Shown here one piece after another: positions 34,543 to 46,214 of a stretch of DNA of 64,000 bases (position 1 is its first letter; each line of letters starts with the position of its first letter). The notes under the pieces were generated by a model. The model was not told where the DNA came from. It did not search any database and was given only the letters and a program-made list of their open reading frames with translations. Made by a program: the position numbers and the translations under genes. Location of the stretch: positions 16,935,948-16,999,947 of the forward strand of contig NC_079977.1 of NCBI RefSeq assembly GCF_029852145.1, written 5' to 3'. Source of the stretch: Microplitis mediator. Lineage: Eukaryota; Arthropoda; Insecta; Hymenoptera; Braconidae.

Positions 34543-35807
34543 TCCCGGGTCGAAAAATTTGATCTGATTTTAGTCTAACTGGACTGTATTTGGACTACTT
34601 GGTCTCTTATTGAACTTCGATAAAAATTTCAATCTGTTTTTGATCTACCCGGACTGAAAAATTTGACCTGATTTTAGTCTGATTGAACTATTTGATCTGA
34701 TTTTGATCTTTTATGAAAATTTTAAGCTATTTTCGACCTGCTACTTTAAAAAACAAACGCGTTACGAGCAGACTAAATAAGATTAATTCGTGAACTTTAA
34801 AAAATTTTAGTTCTGAAAATTTACAAGGACAAAACTAGATTCAATCATGGACTTATAAAATTTGTATTTATGGGCAATATTTATGAAAAAATATTAATTT
34901 GCAGAATTGATTATGTTTTATTTACTATTTATTTACTATCTTTTGTTTAAAAATGTCGACAGTTAATGAAAATTTGACAGCTTAATTTTTTAGTTGTCTT
35001 CATTGAATATTTATATCATTGAATAAAAGTGATAAAACAACTCTTAAAATGTCAAGAATTTTCTCTTATTTACTGGATAAAATTGAAAATATTTTGGCAT
35101 AAGAAAACATCTAAATTCTTGTGCTACGGAGAAAAATGTTGGCTCGAAATCTACCAATTTTTATTATGCTGTCGACCAAACTTGAAACAGAAAGTAAAGT
35201 ATCCAAAAAATTACTATGCTCTTATAAAAAATTATTATGCTGCATCAAAATTATTATAATGTATGGAAGTAATTGATATTGAAGCTCATCGATAAGTTTC
35301 TCGCGCGTAATAAATAATGTGATACAGTATAATCATTTTTTGTAAGAGCACGATAATTTTTTGGATGCTTTACTCCCTGTTTCAAGTTTAGTCGACAGCA
35401 TTGTAAAAATTGGTAGGTTTCGAGCCAACATTTTCTCTCTGTGACATCTTATTATGGAAGCGCATTAGTATGTTTTAAATACCAAGAAAATTAAAATAAA
35501 TTAATAAATCTAGATTATTATTATTATTATTATTTATATTTATAAAAAGTCCTGTATTTGTCCTTAAAAACAATTGAACACAGACCAATAATTATAATGA
35601 AAAACTCTGATTTTAGTCTAAACGCGATTTAAAACAGACTAAATATCATACGAAAATAAGTCTGATATTAGCCTGGATAAGGAATAGTACGGGCCAAAAC
35701 AGATTAAATTCTTATATAAAATAAATACGATTTATAAACTTGAATTAAAGGAAAAATATTTGAATTTATCATTTATTTTAAAACAGATCTAATTTTTTGA
35801 CCCGGGT
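34543..35807. mobile_element. Element with CCCGGGTCRAAAAATT termini and TCTGATTTTAGTCT words
   Basis: CCCGGGTCGAAAAATTTGAT at the left; ATCTAATTTTTTGACCCGGG at the right. Both subterminal regions are filled with variants of TTTGATCTGATTTTAGTCTG. A long hairpin occupies the middle (35105-35458). No transposase. No clear target duplication. Confidence 0.7.
35105..35458. mobile_element. Nested long hairpin element
   Basis: TTGGCTCGAAATCTACCAAT, ATGCTGTCGACCAAACTTGA, GTAAAGTATCCAAAAAATTA and ATGCTCTTA on the left are answered inverted by TAAGAGCA, TAATTTTTTGGATGCTTTAC, TCAAGTTTAGTCGACAGCAT and GGTAGGTTTCGAGCCAA on the right. Arms about 140 bp, spacer about 60 bp. Confidence 0.75.
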
Positions 35808-36094
35808 TATCAGTGATCCTTTTGTTGACCCGGCTATTCTAATCCATAAACTTTAATATTTCTTGTATTCAGATAAACGTAAGGGGATAATTTCACTTTT
35901 AATAAGTTTAAAACTAAAATTTTAGAATCGGCGCCTGACTGACGTAGTCTACCCCCCTCCCCTCCTCTTTACACCTTTAGACACAATAAATGAAAATTTA
36001 TTATGAAAAAAAATTTTTTTTAAATGTTGTCTTACTGCAGTTGCACACTAAAATAAAAAAACAAAAAAAATTACTGTATGTGTGGAAAACACCA
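35808..36094. other. No gene seen
   Basis: No supported feature. Confidence 0.4.
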
Positions 36095-36915
36095 GAATAG
36101 TAAAAAAAAATCGGTCTGTCAGTTGACCCTGCGGGCCAGCCCCAAAACTTTCCGCTGTTTTCGAGCTCGTTGAGCTCGAAAACATTATTGTGAATACATT
36201 TTCGAGCTCTTCGAGCTCGCAAATACTTTTGTATGCCATTGTTTTGTAAAAAACCATTTTTTAGCATTTCCTTCTCCCACGATATCTCGCGAACGAATTA
36301 ACCGATTTTGATGGTTGAGGTGGCAATCGACGCGTTTTATCAAGTTCTAAAGCTGATCAAATTTTGAAATTGAATTATCCAGTCGTTTTTGAGAAATTTC
36401 AAAAAAACCAAGGAAAAAAATTTTTTTGAATTCTTTCGTCAACGGTTTCTCTTGAACGAATGAACCGATTTTGATGGTTGAGGTGACATTTGACGTGGCT
36501 TATAGAGTTTTAGAGCTGATTAGATTTTGGAATCAATCCATCGAGCAAATTAAAAGTTATCCAAATAAAACATTTTCGAAAAAATTTTATTTTTGAAATA
36601 TCTCTGAACGCACCCTACCGATTAAGTTCAAATTTTTACGGCCTCAAGACATTAACAAGCCGCGTCGAATGATACCTCAACGATCAAAATCGGTTCATCC
36701 GTTCAAGAGTTATGAATATTTACATACATACATACGTACGTACGTACACACATACATACACTCGGACATCATCGTGAAATTAGTCAGGATAGCTTCCTAG
36801 GACCTCGAAACGTCGACATCTGATGGAAATTCGATTTTCGTAAATCGGACCGAAACCAATAACTTCCCGAATTTTTGAAAATTTACAATTTTCTTAGCGG
36901 GAAGTTAAAAATTAC
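36095..36915 (-). repeat. GAGCTC-palindrome repeat family, copy c
   Basis: Inverse of copy b over its full length, with an extra diverged module (about 36360-36480) carrying a second AACCGATTTTGATGGTTGAG. The ACGTACGTACGTACACACAT microsatellite is at the homologous place. Confidence 0.85.
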
Positions 36916-36938
36916 CGTTCTATAAGTAATATGTGCTA

Positions 36939-37327
36939 CACAGAAAAAAAAGATTCGTCAAAATTAACACTCATTGTGTGTGAAACGAACGGTTTACACT
37001 TATTTATATGTTATTTTAACATGTCTTGAGTTTTGAAAAAGTTAAACGCGTATATGTTAAAAGTAAAAAATTTTCCAAGAATTCATTTGTGGTGATCGAG
37101 ATTATTTTTGACATATTTTGTGTGTCGATTTGACAGTAAAAAATAAGGTGAAAAGTGTTACTTTCGTATAAAACAACATTTTTGTGTGTTAAAAAATCAA
37201 TCGATTGCGACAGTTAAAAAAAAAAAAATATACTGTCTTGAATTGACACCTAAAAGTGTTAAAAATCCAATATTCAGAATTTCAGCACACGCTTTTTTTA
37301 CACTTTGACGATTTGTTTTTTACTGTG
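36939..37327. mobile_element. MITE with CACAGAAAAAAAAGATTCGT termini
   Basis: The left terminus and ACGATTTGTTTTTTACTGTG at the right are imperfect inverses; TA at 36937-36938 and 37328-37329. The interior has variants of AAGTGTTAAAAT. Confidence 0.7.
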
Positions 37328-37524
37328 TATCACAGATTAAGAATTACTGTTTGTGTATTTTACTTATGGAATAGTAATTTTTCACTTACGCAGAAACTAA
37401 AATCTATTGGATCCATTCATGGTTTCGGGTTAGTTCCTACATAGTAATTGTAACCAAATAATTCATTATTTCAACTCAAAACTATTCTGACTATTTTCTG
37501 AATGATGTTCAAGTGTCTCTAATA

Positions 37525-38757
37525 GGGTGTTTCCAAAAAATTCGAATTTTGTTTTTGTCTCAGAAACAGATTCGAAAGTTTCATTTAGATATCAAAATAC
37601 ATACGCCTGTGAAAATTAGACTTTTTAATATCAATATTAAGAGGTTCCGCATCGCACTTTTCTATTTTCCATAAGAGTAACACGGAAAAAATTTTTTTTG
37701 CGTCTTCTGTTTTTTATACTAACGATGCGTCGTCGGAAACATCTTCAGATTCATTTTTGTAGAGAATTGAACGCTCTACCAAAAAAGTTTCTTTTCTCAC
37801 CTCCGGGCGGAAAGCGTCAACTTTCGTCCCGCTGTGCAAAACGAAGTTGCCGCTTTCCGCCTCCGTCAAGGAGAAAAATAGTATACACTCCTAGGGAAGT
37901 TAATAAGAAAGCCTCAGATCACACGTTTGTTCACCTGGGCTTCACCTCGGCCAACAATTACATGTGATCTAAGACATTTCTTACTTTACTTCCCTAGGTG
38001 TGTAATATACTATATCATTTTTTGATTAATTCATCTGTTCAAAAGTTATTTGAGCTTGAAGCCAAATTTATATTAAATGTTGAGTCTTTTTTACTGTTCT
38101 GGTGAAACCATAAGACTCATAACGAAATGTTATAAGATGTTTTTTATAGGTAATTTTATCTCTCAACAACTATCTTTCATAAAGGTTTTCAAAATTTGCA
38201 TTGTTTTCAAATTACTTTCATTTTATTGTCGAAGCTATTAAAAGAATAGTATTCTGATCGATTCTTAGACCTTGACATTAAAATGAAAATACCTAAGAAA
38301 CAATGCGAAATCTTGGAAAACTTGACAAAAGATAATTCTCGAGAGATAAAATTACTTACAAAAAAGATCTAGTAACATTTTGTGATATGCCCGATAGTTT
38401 CACCGGAAAAGTAAAAAGGACTCAACATTTAATATAAATTTGACTTCAAGCTCAAGTAACTTTTGAACAGATGGATTAATAAAAAAATGATGGGAGTTTT
38501 TTTCTGAAGAACGTTCAACTTTCTACAAAAACAAATCTGCGGATTTTTCCTACGGCCCATTTTTAGCTAATTATAAAAATAAGAAAACGCAAAAATAATT
38601 TTGTCGATGTTATTCTTATGGAAAGTAGGAAAGTGCGATGCGGAACCTCTTAAAATGAGTATTAAGAGTTCTAATATTCACAGGCATAATTTTATATCTA
38701 AATGAAACTTTTGAACCTGTTTCGAGGAAAAAAAAGTTCGTTTTTTTTAAAACACCC
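37525..38757. mobile_element. Foldback element, GGGCGTTTC family, copy 2
   Basis: GGGTGTTTCC at the left, AAAACACCC at the right, TA on both sides (37523-37524 and 38758-38759). Arm segments shared with copy 1 include CATAAGAGTAACAC / GTTATTCTTATGG, GCGATGCGGAACCTCTTAA, CAGATGGATTAAT and CAATGCGAAAT. The left arm is interrupted by 37795-38015. Confidence 0.85.
37795..38015. mobile_element. Nested double-hairpin insertion
   Basis: Two hairpins side by side. First, GGGCGGAAAGCGTCAACTTT pairs with GAAGTTGCCGCTTTCCGCCT (37806-37868). Second, TATACACTCCTAGGGAAGTT and AAGCCTCAGATCACACG pair with ATGTGATCTAAGACA and ACTTCCCTAGGTGTGTAATA (37878-38012). The block interrupts an arm that is continuous in the opposite arm. 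Confidence 0.7.
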
Positions 38758-38759
38758 TA

Positions 38760-39058
38760 GTTTGTATTCTCGCCCACATGATAAAAATTAAAAAGAAAAT
38801 ATATTAAAAATACAAAAAAAAAATATTGAATGTAATATTTAGAAACATTATTATCCAAAGATTCCATAAATATATGCATACAATGGACCTTTCTTAGAAA
38901 GTAGGAGAATACCTGAAGGGGGAATTAAATTTTATGTCTTTACAATGACGTGCTTGATGTTGGCTGTGGCGAACCAATCAGGTGAAGCGATGGTCTAATA
39001 GTAATTAAGACCGTTTTCACAAATCAAAAGAGCCAATGAATATTAAGAATTTGCTGAA
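38760..39058. other. Upstream region of the zinc-finger ORF
   Basis: 299 bp between the foldback and the ORF. ATAAATATATGC at about 38873 could serve as a TATA-like element, but this is only compositional. No other feature. Confidence 0.3.
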
Positions 39059-39574
39059 ATGGGAAGTTTAGACGATTTTATGAAGGTTATGGGAATGACA
39101 CCCGTCGATTCCGATGAACCTCCAAGTGCAGGAATTGTCTTCGAGGACGATTGTTCGTTCAGTGGAGTTATTGAAGGCCTCTCTGAAGAAAGCGTCAATA
39201 GTTGCGATAGTGGTAAATCTTTGAAGCCGGAGGAAGATTCACGTGCTGGTCCGTCTTTTGATGACCATGTTTTTATGCAACCACTGCTGTACCAGTGCAA
39301 GTTCAAGCCATGTCGGAAGGTGTTTGTGCATCAAATTTCGTTGCGTCGTCACAGCATCAGGCATCTTAACAAGAAATTAAAGTGTAAGACTTGTATGTGG
39401 TGGTCACAATCGTTAACGACCAGACTAAGATTTCGTCACCTAGTCTACAAGAAACTTCTATTAATAAAATCCCGTCAACCATCCACAAAAATTAAAAAAT
39501 ACCATTCCTATGTTGCACTAATAATGCATCAACCCACACATAAGAAAATTAAAATTTTAGTCATTGAGTCTTAA
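39059..39574 (+). CDS. C2H2 zinc-finger protein, single exon, possibly decayed at the C-terminus
   Basis: A 171-codon frame starts at the first ATG after an in-frame TAA (39044-39046). Residues 1-75 are acidic and Ser-rich (for example PEEDSRAGPSFDDH). Residues 80-102 form a canonical zinc finger: C80-x4-C85-x12-H98-x3-H102, with the hydrophobic F89 and L95 in the expected places. A second finger begins at C109-x2-C112 but its last histidine is replaced, and the remaining 60 residues are basic. Such proteins usually bind nucleic acid in the nucleus. The frame is intronless and is followed 9 nt after its stop by a histone-type stem-loop. Neighbours are transposable elements on both sides. I recognise no orthologue. 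A young or TE-derived gene, or a frame-shifted remnant of a longer multi-finger gene, are both possible. Confidence 0.5.
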   Translation: MGSLDDFMKVMGMTPVDSDEPPSAGIVFEDDCSFSGVIEGLSEESVNSCDSGKSLKPEEDSRAGPSFDDHVFMQPLLYQCKFKPCRKVFVHQISLRRHSIRHLNKKLKCKTCMWWSQSLTTRLRFRHLVYKKLLLIKSRQPSTKIKKYHSYVALIMHQPTHKKIKILVIES

Positions 39575-39583
39575 AACTCAAAT

Positions 39584-39599
39584 GGCCCTTTTCAGGGCC
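39584..39599 (+). terminator. Histone-type mRNA 3' stem-loop
   Basis: GGCCCTTTTCAGGGCC followed by ACCAAA: six base pairs (GGCCCT/AGGGCC), the TTTC loop and the 3' ACC flank of replication-dependent histone mRNAs, which bind SLBP and are cleaved without poly-A addition. No obvious purine-rich U7-binding element follows within 40 bases. No histone coding sequence is seen next to it. Confidence 0.75.
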
Positions 39600-39739
39600 A
39601 CCAAATTTTTTAAAACATCTGACAATTACGCAAGTTTAGAATTAATTTCACTTTACTTTTGTTATTATTCTTCATTATTGATTAAATTATTCTTTATTTT
39701 CAGCTAAAAATACTCTTTAAGAATGAATTACTAAAAATT

Positions 39740-39827
39740 GGTGGGTATTTACTAATTCAGAGTAATAATCGTACTACTTATTCAAAAAAGTGAAATCACT
39801 ATTACTCTGAACTAGTAGAAATGCACC
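39740..39827. repeat. 88-bp hairpin MITE
   Basis: GGTGGGTATTTACTAATTCA then GAGTAATA on the left pair with TATTACTCTGAACTAGTAGA then AATGCACC on the right. Short spacer. Confidence 0.7.
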
Positions 39828-40074
39828 GTTTGCTCAAAAGATATTGGCGTCAAAATGTTAAAAAAATAACATTTTATATATTATTGCTCTGATCTGCGTC
39901 AAAACTCATTCAAATCTCAATTTTTATTACTGATATTGATTTCTACCTCTATTTATTTATTTTATTGAACATAATCGGGACTAAAAATTCAAAAACCGCA
40001 TGTTTATTAATGATTTTCGATTCTTAAATTCTCAAACTTTAACATTGAACGTCACTTGTTAGAGCCTAAAATGC

Positions 40075-40200
40075 TCACAAAAAACAACTGCATTTAAAAG
40101 CATTTTCGAGCTCGCATAGCTCGAAAATGTATTCATTCTAATGTTTTCGAGCTTTTTGAGCTCGAAAACAGCAGGAAGTTTTGGAGCTGGCCCGCAGAAA
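40075..40200 (+). repeat. GAGCTC-palindrome repeat family, truncated copy d
   Basis: Has TTTTCGAGCTCGCATAGCTC, AATGTATTCATTCTAATGTT, TTTTGAGCTCGAAAACAGCA and GCTGGCCCGCAG, then stops at 40200 where the LINE begins. Confidence 0.75.
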
Positions 40201-40535
40201 TTGAGTTCCCCGTATGTTCAGTTCACCCATTTCTCCACATTCAGGATAAGTCGATGTGTCCATTGTCCCTTGGTGGAGGTATCCCACATCCGTTGCCAGC
40301 GGTCGAGGCTCAGTTCTCTTGCCTCGATCCTCGTCTCAGCTGACTTCTGCTGGTACAGCGACCTCCGTTCCTTAGCCAGTAGCTCAATAGAAAGCATACC
40401 CGCGAGGACGTTTATGGCATCCGTGGAGACTGTGCGAAAAGCACAGGCCACCCTTAAGGCACTGATCTGGTAAAGCACTGCTGTTATCCTACTGTACTTG
40501 TCCACCAGCAGTGCATCAGCCCATGGGTATGCCAT
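40201..40535 (-). pseudogene. LINE ORF2 C-terminal part (post-RT)
   Basis: The frame reads YPWADALLVDKYSRITAVLY near its start and later RELSLDRWQRMWDTSTKGQW and THRLILNVEKWVN, the typical region after the RT thumb in R1-type ORF2, which precedes a C-terminal zinc knuckle. A TGA directly follows WVN, where the family usually has Arg (a CGA to TGA change), and the frame goes on TYGELNF up to the junction. The knuckle is missing. It is separated from the RT part by a frameshift near 40520. Non-functional. Confidence 0.8.
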
Positions 40536-41230
40536 AGGTGAGCACTGAGGTAGTCACCGAAGACAGCAGCTGTCTCCTCTTCTGCTTGGGACCACCAACA
40601 TTGAAAATAAGCCGGGACAATGTAGTTGCCACCACAGAGGCTTTAGCGCTGATTTGCTCCACTTGTTTTTCGAACTTGAGCCTGACGTCCAATGTCACGC
40701 CAAGGTACCGAATGAACGGCTGAGATGTGATCTCGCTGACACCGACTCTGAGCGCATTTTTCTCAGTCGCCTTCCTGCTGGTCACAAGAAGAGCCTCCGT
40801 CTTATGTTCTGCAAGCTGCAGCCCAACGGGAGACATCCACTTTCTGATCTCTTCGAAAGCCTGGTCGAAGAGCGCAATTATCTCCTCTAAGAGTTTTGAG
40901 ACGGTCTCCACCACTACGTCGTCTGCGAATGCCACCAGATTCATCCCTCGAGGTAGTCTCAGCAGCAATAGTGCTTTATTGTACATTATAATGCACAGAA
41001 GAGGACCCAGTACTGAGCCTTGAGGACAGGTCGGTCGTGGCATGGGCTGGCTTTTAAGCCATGTCATCACTACTTTGTACGGCCTGCCCCACGGATCACT
41101 GTCTACTTCACTGAAAAGTTCGTTCCAGCTTTCCGTTTTGGTTTGTTTGATGGCCCTTTTGAGCTCCCGTCTGGTGTCCTTGAACTTTTGCTCCAATGCA
41201 AGGAACGTGGGTTCACCCCGAGCCCGTCGG
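40516..41230 (-). pseudogene. LINE ORF2 reverse transcriptase, internally deleted
   Basis: This 226-codon frame joins the post-endonuclease linker (ESWNELFSEVDSDPWGRPYK) to the second half of the RT palm: PQGSVLGPLL, then AFADDVVV holding the catalytic Asp pair, then LQLAEHKTEALLVTSRK and FIRYLGVTLD. About 200 residues that normally lie between WLKSQPMPRP and TCPQGSV (fingers and RT motifs 1-3) are missing, yet the frame stays open across the joint. In intact elements RT copies the element RNA at the nicked target. Without motifs 1-3 it cannot be active. Confidence 0.85.
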
Positions 41231-41499
41231 GCTTACCTTCGAGCTCGGTGACACTTCTTTCAAAGGCCAGCCATCTCCTCGCTCCACCAGTGCACCGGAG
41301 GATGGTGTTCGTTGGCTTTCTTCCTCGGCATAGTCACGTCGCATGCATCGGTCACCCTCCGCATGACTTCTTTCACCTTCACCGCTGCATGGCCATCTCC
41401 AAGAGAGCTAGTGTCAAGCACTTCGCTGAACAAGTCTTCATCAAAGAGCTTGACTTTCCAGCCCAGTGAGTTCGTTCTTGGTGGTTTCACCCCCCGTTT
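41231..41499 (-). pseudogene. LINE ORF2 endonuclease-RT linker
   Basis: Reads PRTNSLGWKVKLFDEDLFSE and later EEMAGL, ending in stops near 41250. In frame order it connects the endonuclease end (SDHHAILWEINA) to the RT part. No catalytic role is known for this segment. Confidence 0.7.
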
Positions 41500-42116
41500 C
41501 TAGTCCGCATTTATCTCCCACAGAATAGCGTGGTGGTCACTGTGAGTGTACATATCAAGAACTTTCTACGAGGAGCGGTTTCCTCGCACTAAACTGCTGC
41601 TTACAAAAGTCAGGTCGACGATGGATGAAGCCCCTCCCTTGACGAAGGTAGGCTTAGTACCCGTGAGCAGGACTACGTCCAGTGAGGACATCGCTTCCAG
41701 CAAAGCTTGTCCCTTCCCATTCGTCTTCTTGCTGCCCCAATCTTCAGCCCAGACGTTAAAGTCTCCGGATATGGTCATCGGAAAACGACCCTTGGCATCT
41801 CTGACCAGCCTGTCGAGAAAGTTCTCCAACTCGTTAATCGTCAGGTTCGGCGGAGCGTAGCAACTATAATAATAAACACCCTTGACATTTGCTCTCACAC
41901 AGCCGCTCTCAGTCTGGTCCACAACATCCTGAAAAGGAAGCTTCCCACAAGACCAGATTGCAGCCTTCCCACTCCCATCGAATACCCAAAGCTAAGTGTC
42001 TAGGTGTTTGTGAGTTCGGAGAGAATGGCCAAGTCTATCTTCAGCTCCCGCACTGTCTGCAGCAACAGATCTTGCGCGGCCTCACAATGCGCGAGGTTAA
42101 GCTGAAGCACTCTCAT
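41500..42116 (-). pseudogene. LINE ORF2 endonuclease (exonuclease-endonuclease-phosphatase fold)
   Basis: Starts at MRVLQLNLAHCEAAQDLLLQ. Conserved pieces in order: IDLAILSE, YYYSCYAPPNLTI, FPMTISGDFNVWAEDWGS (the GDFN motif), SSIVDLTFVS and SDHHAILWEINA (the terminal SDH motif). These contain the acidic and His residues of AP-type nucleases that nick target DNA to prime reverse transcription. Stops and frame changes near 41920-42000 and a TAG at about 41503 break the frame. Confidence 0.85.
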
Positions 42117-42179
42117 TTTCGACGTCTGAAAGTCGCCTGGACTGCCTGCGTGTACGCAGAACAACGATTGCTTCCCGTA

Positions 42180-43062
42180 ATGTGGTTCGCGGGTTTGTCA
42201 CCTTTCTTTGCCGAGCACAGTGCACACTTTTCCGCAGCTGCGCAAGTCCTCCTTCGCCACATTTGATACAGCACTGTGACCTGTCTATCTCGCTCTCACG
42301 GTTGCCAGATAGGTGGCCAATGTTTCAACACCTGAAACCCTTCAACGGCCTCATGCATTCGTGAACCCGACAGTAAGTCCATCCAATATGCACCGTCTTC
42401 AGTTCCAGGAGCTTCTTGGCTACAGGCGCCAGTATTCGAACAACTGCAGTCTGTGTCTTGTCGTACGAAAACCGTAGCGACTTAACTGACGCAAGTGTAA
42501 CTCTCCTGTTGGCTCTGAGCTCCTTCTAAAGGACCTCCGCGACTTCCTCCTTGGTCGTGATTTTGTCCAGATCCTTAACCTAAACTTCGGTCCTAGATCT
42601 TGCACCTCACGTCAGCCTTCTCTTTAAGGGCACCTTCCATTGCCTCGCTCTATTCTGGTGCTCTTTTGGAGCCTTCCTTCGTAAGGACAAATAGCAAATG
42701 ATCTGCGTTTGTCCTACGCACCCTCTGTACTGCAGTGCTCACGTCCCGTAACGCCTCTTCTTTCCTGATATGACTCAGGATTTCTGCGTAGGTCACGACA
42801 CCCTTTTGCTGAACGACCAGGGCATTCGGCAAAGTCAGCCTACTCCGCGGTCTACCAGCGCAAGACTGCGTCTGAGCTTTATGTTCAGTCCTTTCTTTAG
42901 CAGCTTTTCTTGCCTTTTTCCTGGCCGTCTACCACTGTAGATCCAACAGTAGCAGATGAATCCAACCGATTCATCAGCTGCTTCTGTCTCCGGTTTCTCA
43001 GACCGAGGCTTCTGCTCTTCCTTTTCCCTCCTCTTCTTCTCTTGCTGCTCCGTCGATGGCAA
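42180..43062 (-). pseudogene. LINE ORF1 (gag-like) remnant
   Basis: The N-terminal part is Lys/Glu-rich (MPSTEQQEKKRREKEEQKPR). It is followed by VVTYAEILSHIRKEEALRDV and later VHEAVEGFQ-like sequence and two degraded CCHC zinc knuckles (FRC..IGHLSGN with a TGA in the first, QCCIKCGEGGL in the second) near 42195-42345. In intact elements ORF1 protein binds the element RNA. Several frameshifts separate the pieces. Confidence 0.7.
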
Positions 43063-43065
43063 AGT

Positions 43066-44640
43066 ACGTCAATCCTTACGCCTCTTGGCGTTGACTACGC
43101 ACGAGGGCGCCAGCCCGATTTACAAAACGGACAAAAATTATCACAAATCAGGGGAGAGATCACGGGACCAAATTTCGAGCGAGAGTGGATGTACCAAGCA
43201 GAAAGATAACCAAATAAATATAATAAATAAAAATAATAAAGAATAATTATCACTAAAATATATCCAGGAAATAAAAAAACAAATGTTGGCTATCACTGGA
43301 ATCCTTCATTCATATTATTTAATTTGAATATATTTATAACTATAAATCCCATAATTTTTACAATACCAAATATCATTTACTATACATTAATTCATTATAA
43401 TAATTTTCAACAAATTATAATATGATCCTTATAGCCAAATATTAATAATAAAAATCAAATTAATTCAATTATCCACTGGGGGACTCAAATTACAAATTTA
43501 CTTATTATACTCAATATAAAATTTATATAAATGAAAAGAAATACTAATCTTTTCTTTATTTTAAATTATTTACTCTGGGAAGAGATAGGCGCAGGAACTC
43601 AAAATATATTTGGCAACACTGGGTTGCATACAATCAAATTACAAAATAATTTTTACCCAGAGAAATAATGTTTTTTTTTCTATGTTAATACAAAGAACCA
43701 AGTACGCTATCCTTGTCTAATCTTTCAAGGAATTTATTCGACGTGTCTACGCACGTATACCAAACTCTGGGGCATACGCCGAATATACTCAACTTATTAT
43801 TATAAATAACTCAGGTTCAATTATTAAACAATTAAATATCGCGATCAACTCTACCGAGGGTCCAGCGATAGCCGATGCAACAAATGATAATACAATTGAC
43901 TTACCGGCGTTGATAATAATTTACTTCTGGAATCTTTCAACAATAAACAATATGCAAACTATATACTTTTAATATAACATAACAAAATTAATTATCACCA
44001 AATTGACTTTCTTTAATATTTAATTATTTTTATTACGGCAACTGGGCCAGAATAATTTTACTTAAAAATCGCGGACAACAGCACGTCCTACCTTTACAAT
44101 AGCCTGGTCTCTCCTTTTTTTTCACGCGTCGGTTTTTCCGAGGATGGGCGTCACTCACGTGTTATCCCTTCTAATGACCTCGGACCCGAAATTATCAATT
44201 AAAATAAAATATTTAAACATATTACCCGAACTGAGTTAAATGATAATAATAAATTAAATAATGTTATTCATCATTAACCATAAACATACTAATTATTAAC
44301 TCATTAAATAATCAAATAATAATTATTTCAGTGCACCACGTGGCGGGAGGGAAATATTGACCCTCATCCCCACTATATCGACTTACTCTCTTCGGTCAAT
44401 ATTTTCATCTATACTATACGCGCATGTGTGCTACTAACTGAAATAGAAATATCGATTAAATACATAAAATTAAAAATAATTATCGAAACATAATCATAAT
44501 AAACAATAATTCCAATAAATCATAAATAAATCATAATGGAATAATTAATCAAAATAATGTAAATACTTAATTTTATAATAAAATATTATAACAAATAAAT
44601 GCGGTTTATTAGCTAAGAGGTGTTGTCAAATTCACAGCGA
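43066..44640. other. No gene seen
   Basis: AT-rich with a few GC-richer islands (44090-44190, 44335-44420) but no frame, TIR or RNA gene that I can support. Confidence 0.45.
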
Positions 44641-44689
44641 GATGGGGAAGCGCGCGCAGCGATTCACGTTTGAATCACTACGTGACAAC

Positions 44690-44850
44690 GTGATGGAAGT
44701 AAATTTCGCTTTTTCGAATCGATCAAAAAAAGTTCTGGAATCCAGAATCTGAAAATTTCGAAATCTGTTGAAAACCTGATTTTCCAAAATCAGAGTGAAA
44801 ACAATAACTGTCTTTTCCGAAAATTTTTAATTTTCTCAAATAGAGGTTGA
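44690..44850 (-). repeat. GAGCTC-palindrome repeat family, small fragment
   Basis: CCAAAATCAGAGTGAAAACA, ATAACTGTCTTTTCCGAAAA and TTTTTAATTTTCTCA correspond to the outer end of copies b, c and the one at 61387-61640. Confidence 0.4.
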
Positions 44851-45293
44851 AAAATTTACTAATTCGTCATTTATCAGCAAAAATCTGTAGAAAAATGTTT
44901 TGTTACCAATGCAATTGTATAATTTTCTTACGTCAAACAATTCCCGCTTTTCTTCTGTTTCGTGAAATATTCATGCTTATTTTGGTAGCGTCTGTGGATC
45001 ATGACCATATAAGGATATTATTATATCCTTCAAAGCGCATAATTTCAACGTGAACCTTTTTCTTATAGGTTACAGTACTTGTGATAGCTGCACATTGCAA
45101 CAGGTTGCCTAGCAACAATAACTGTGTGCGTAGCTTTACACTCACGTTTCTGCATATTTACTAAAGAATCTAAAGATGCTGTTTATTTTCACAGAGTATA
45201 CACGAGAGTTTATTTTCTTTCTCTATCATACCTTACTGTATTATATACATGTACATTTTATTCACATCAATTTATGGTCACTTTGCATACTTA

Positions 45294-46190
<897 letters not shown>

Positions 46191-46214
46191 TTTATAGATT
46201 TAGTGATTTTGTTT

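Larger units (their letters stand above)
40201..43065 (-). mobile_element. Decayed R1-like non-LTR retrotransposon (LINE)
   Basis: Read on the minus strand it carries, in order, an ORF1/gag remnant with zinc knuckles (42180-43062), an apurinic-type endonuclease (41500-42116), a linker, and reverse transcriptase with its C-terminal extension (40201-41230). This order and the endonuclease start (MRVLQLNLAHCEAAQDLLLQ) fit the R1/I group. It lacks the middle of the RT domain and the C-terminal zinc knuckle, and has frameshifts and stops. The 3' end is cut off exactly at the junction with the repeat at 40075-40200. It is more GC-rich than its surroundings. Confidence 0.85.

Noticed and set aside
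40141..42364. Several plus-strand frames of 60-150 codons
   Set aside because: They overlap the minus-strand LINE ORF2, whose motifs (GDFN, SDHH, FADD) are clear.
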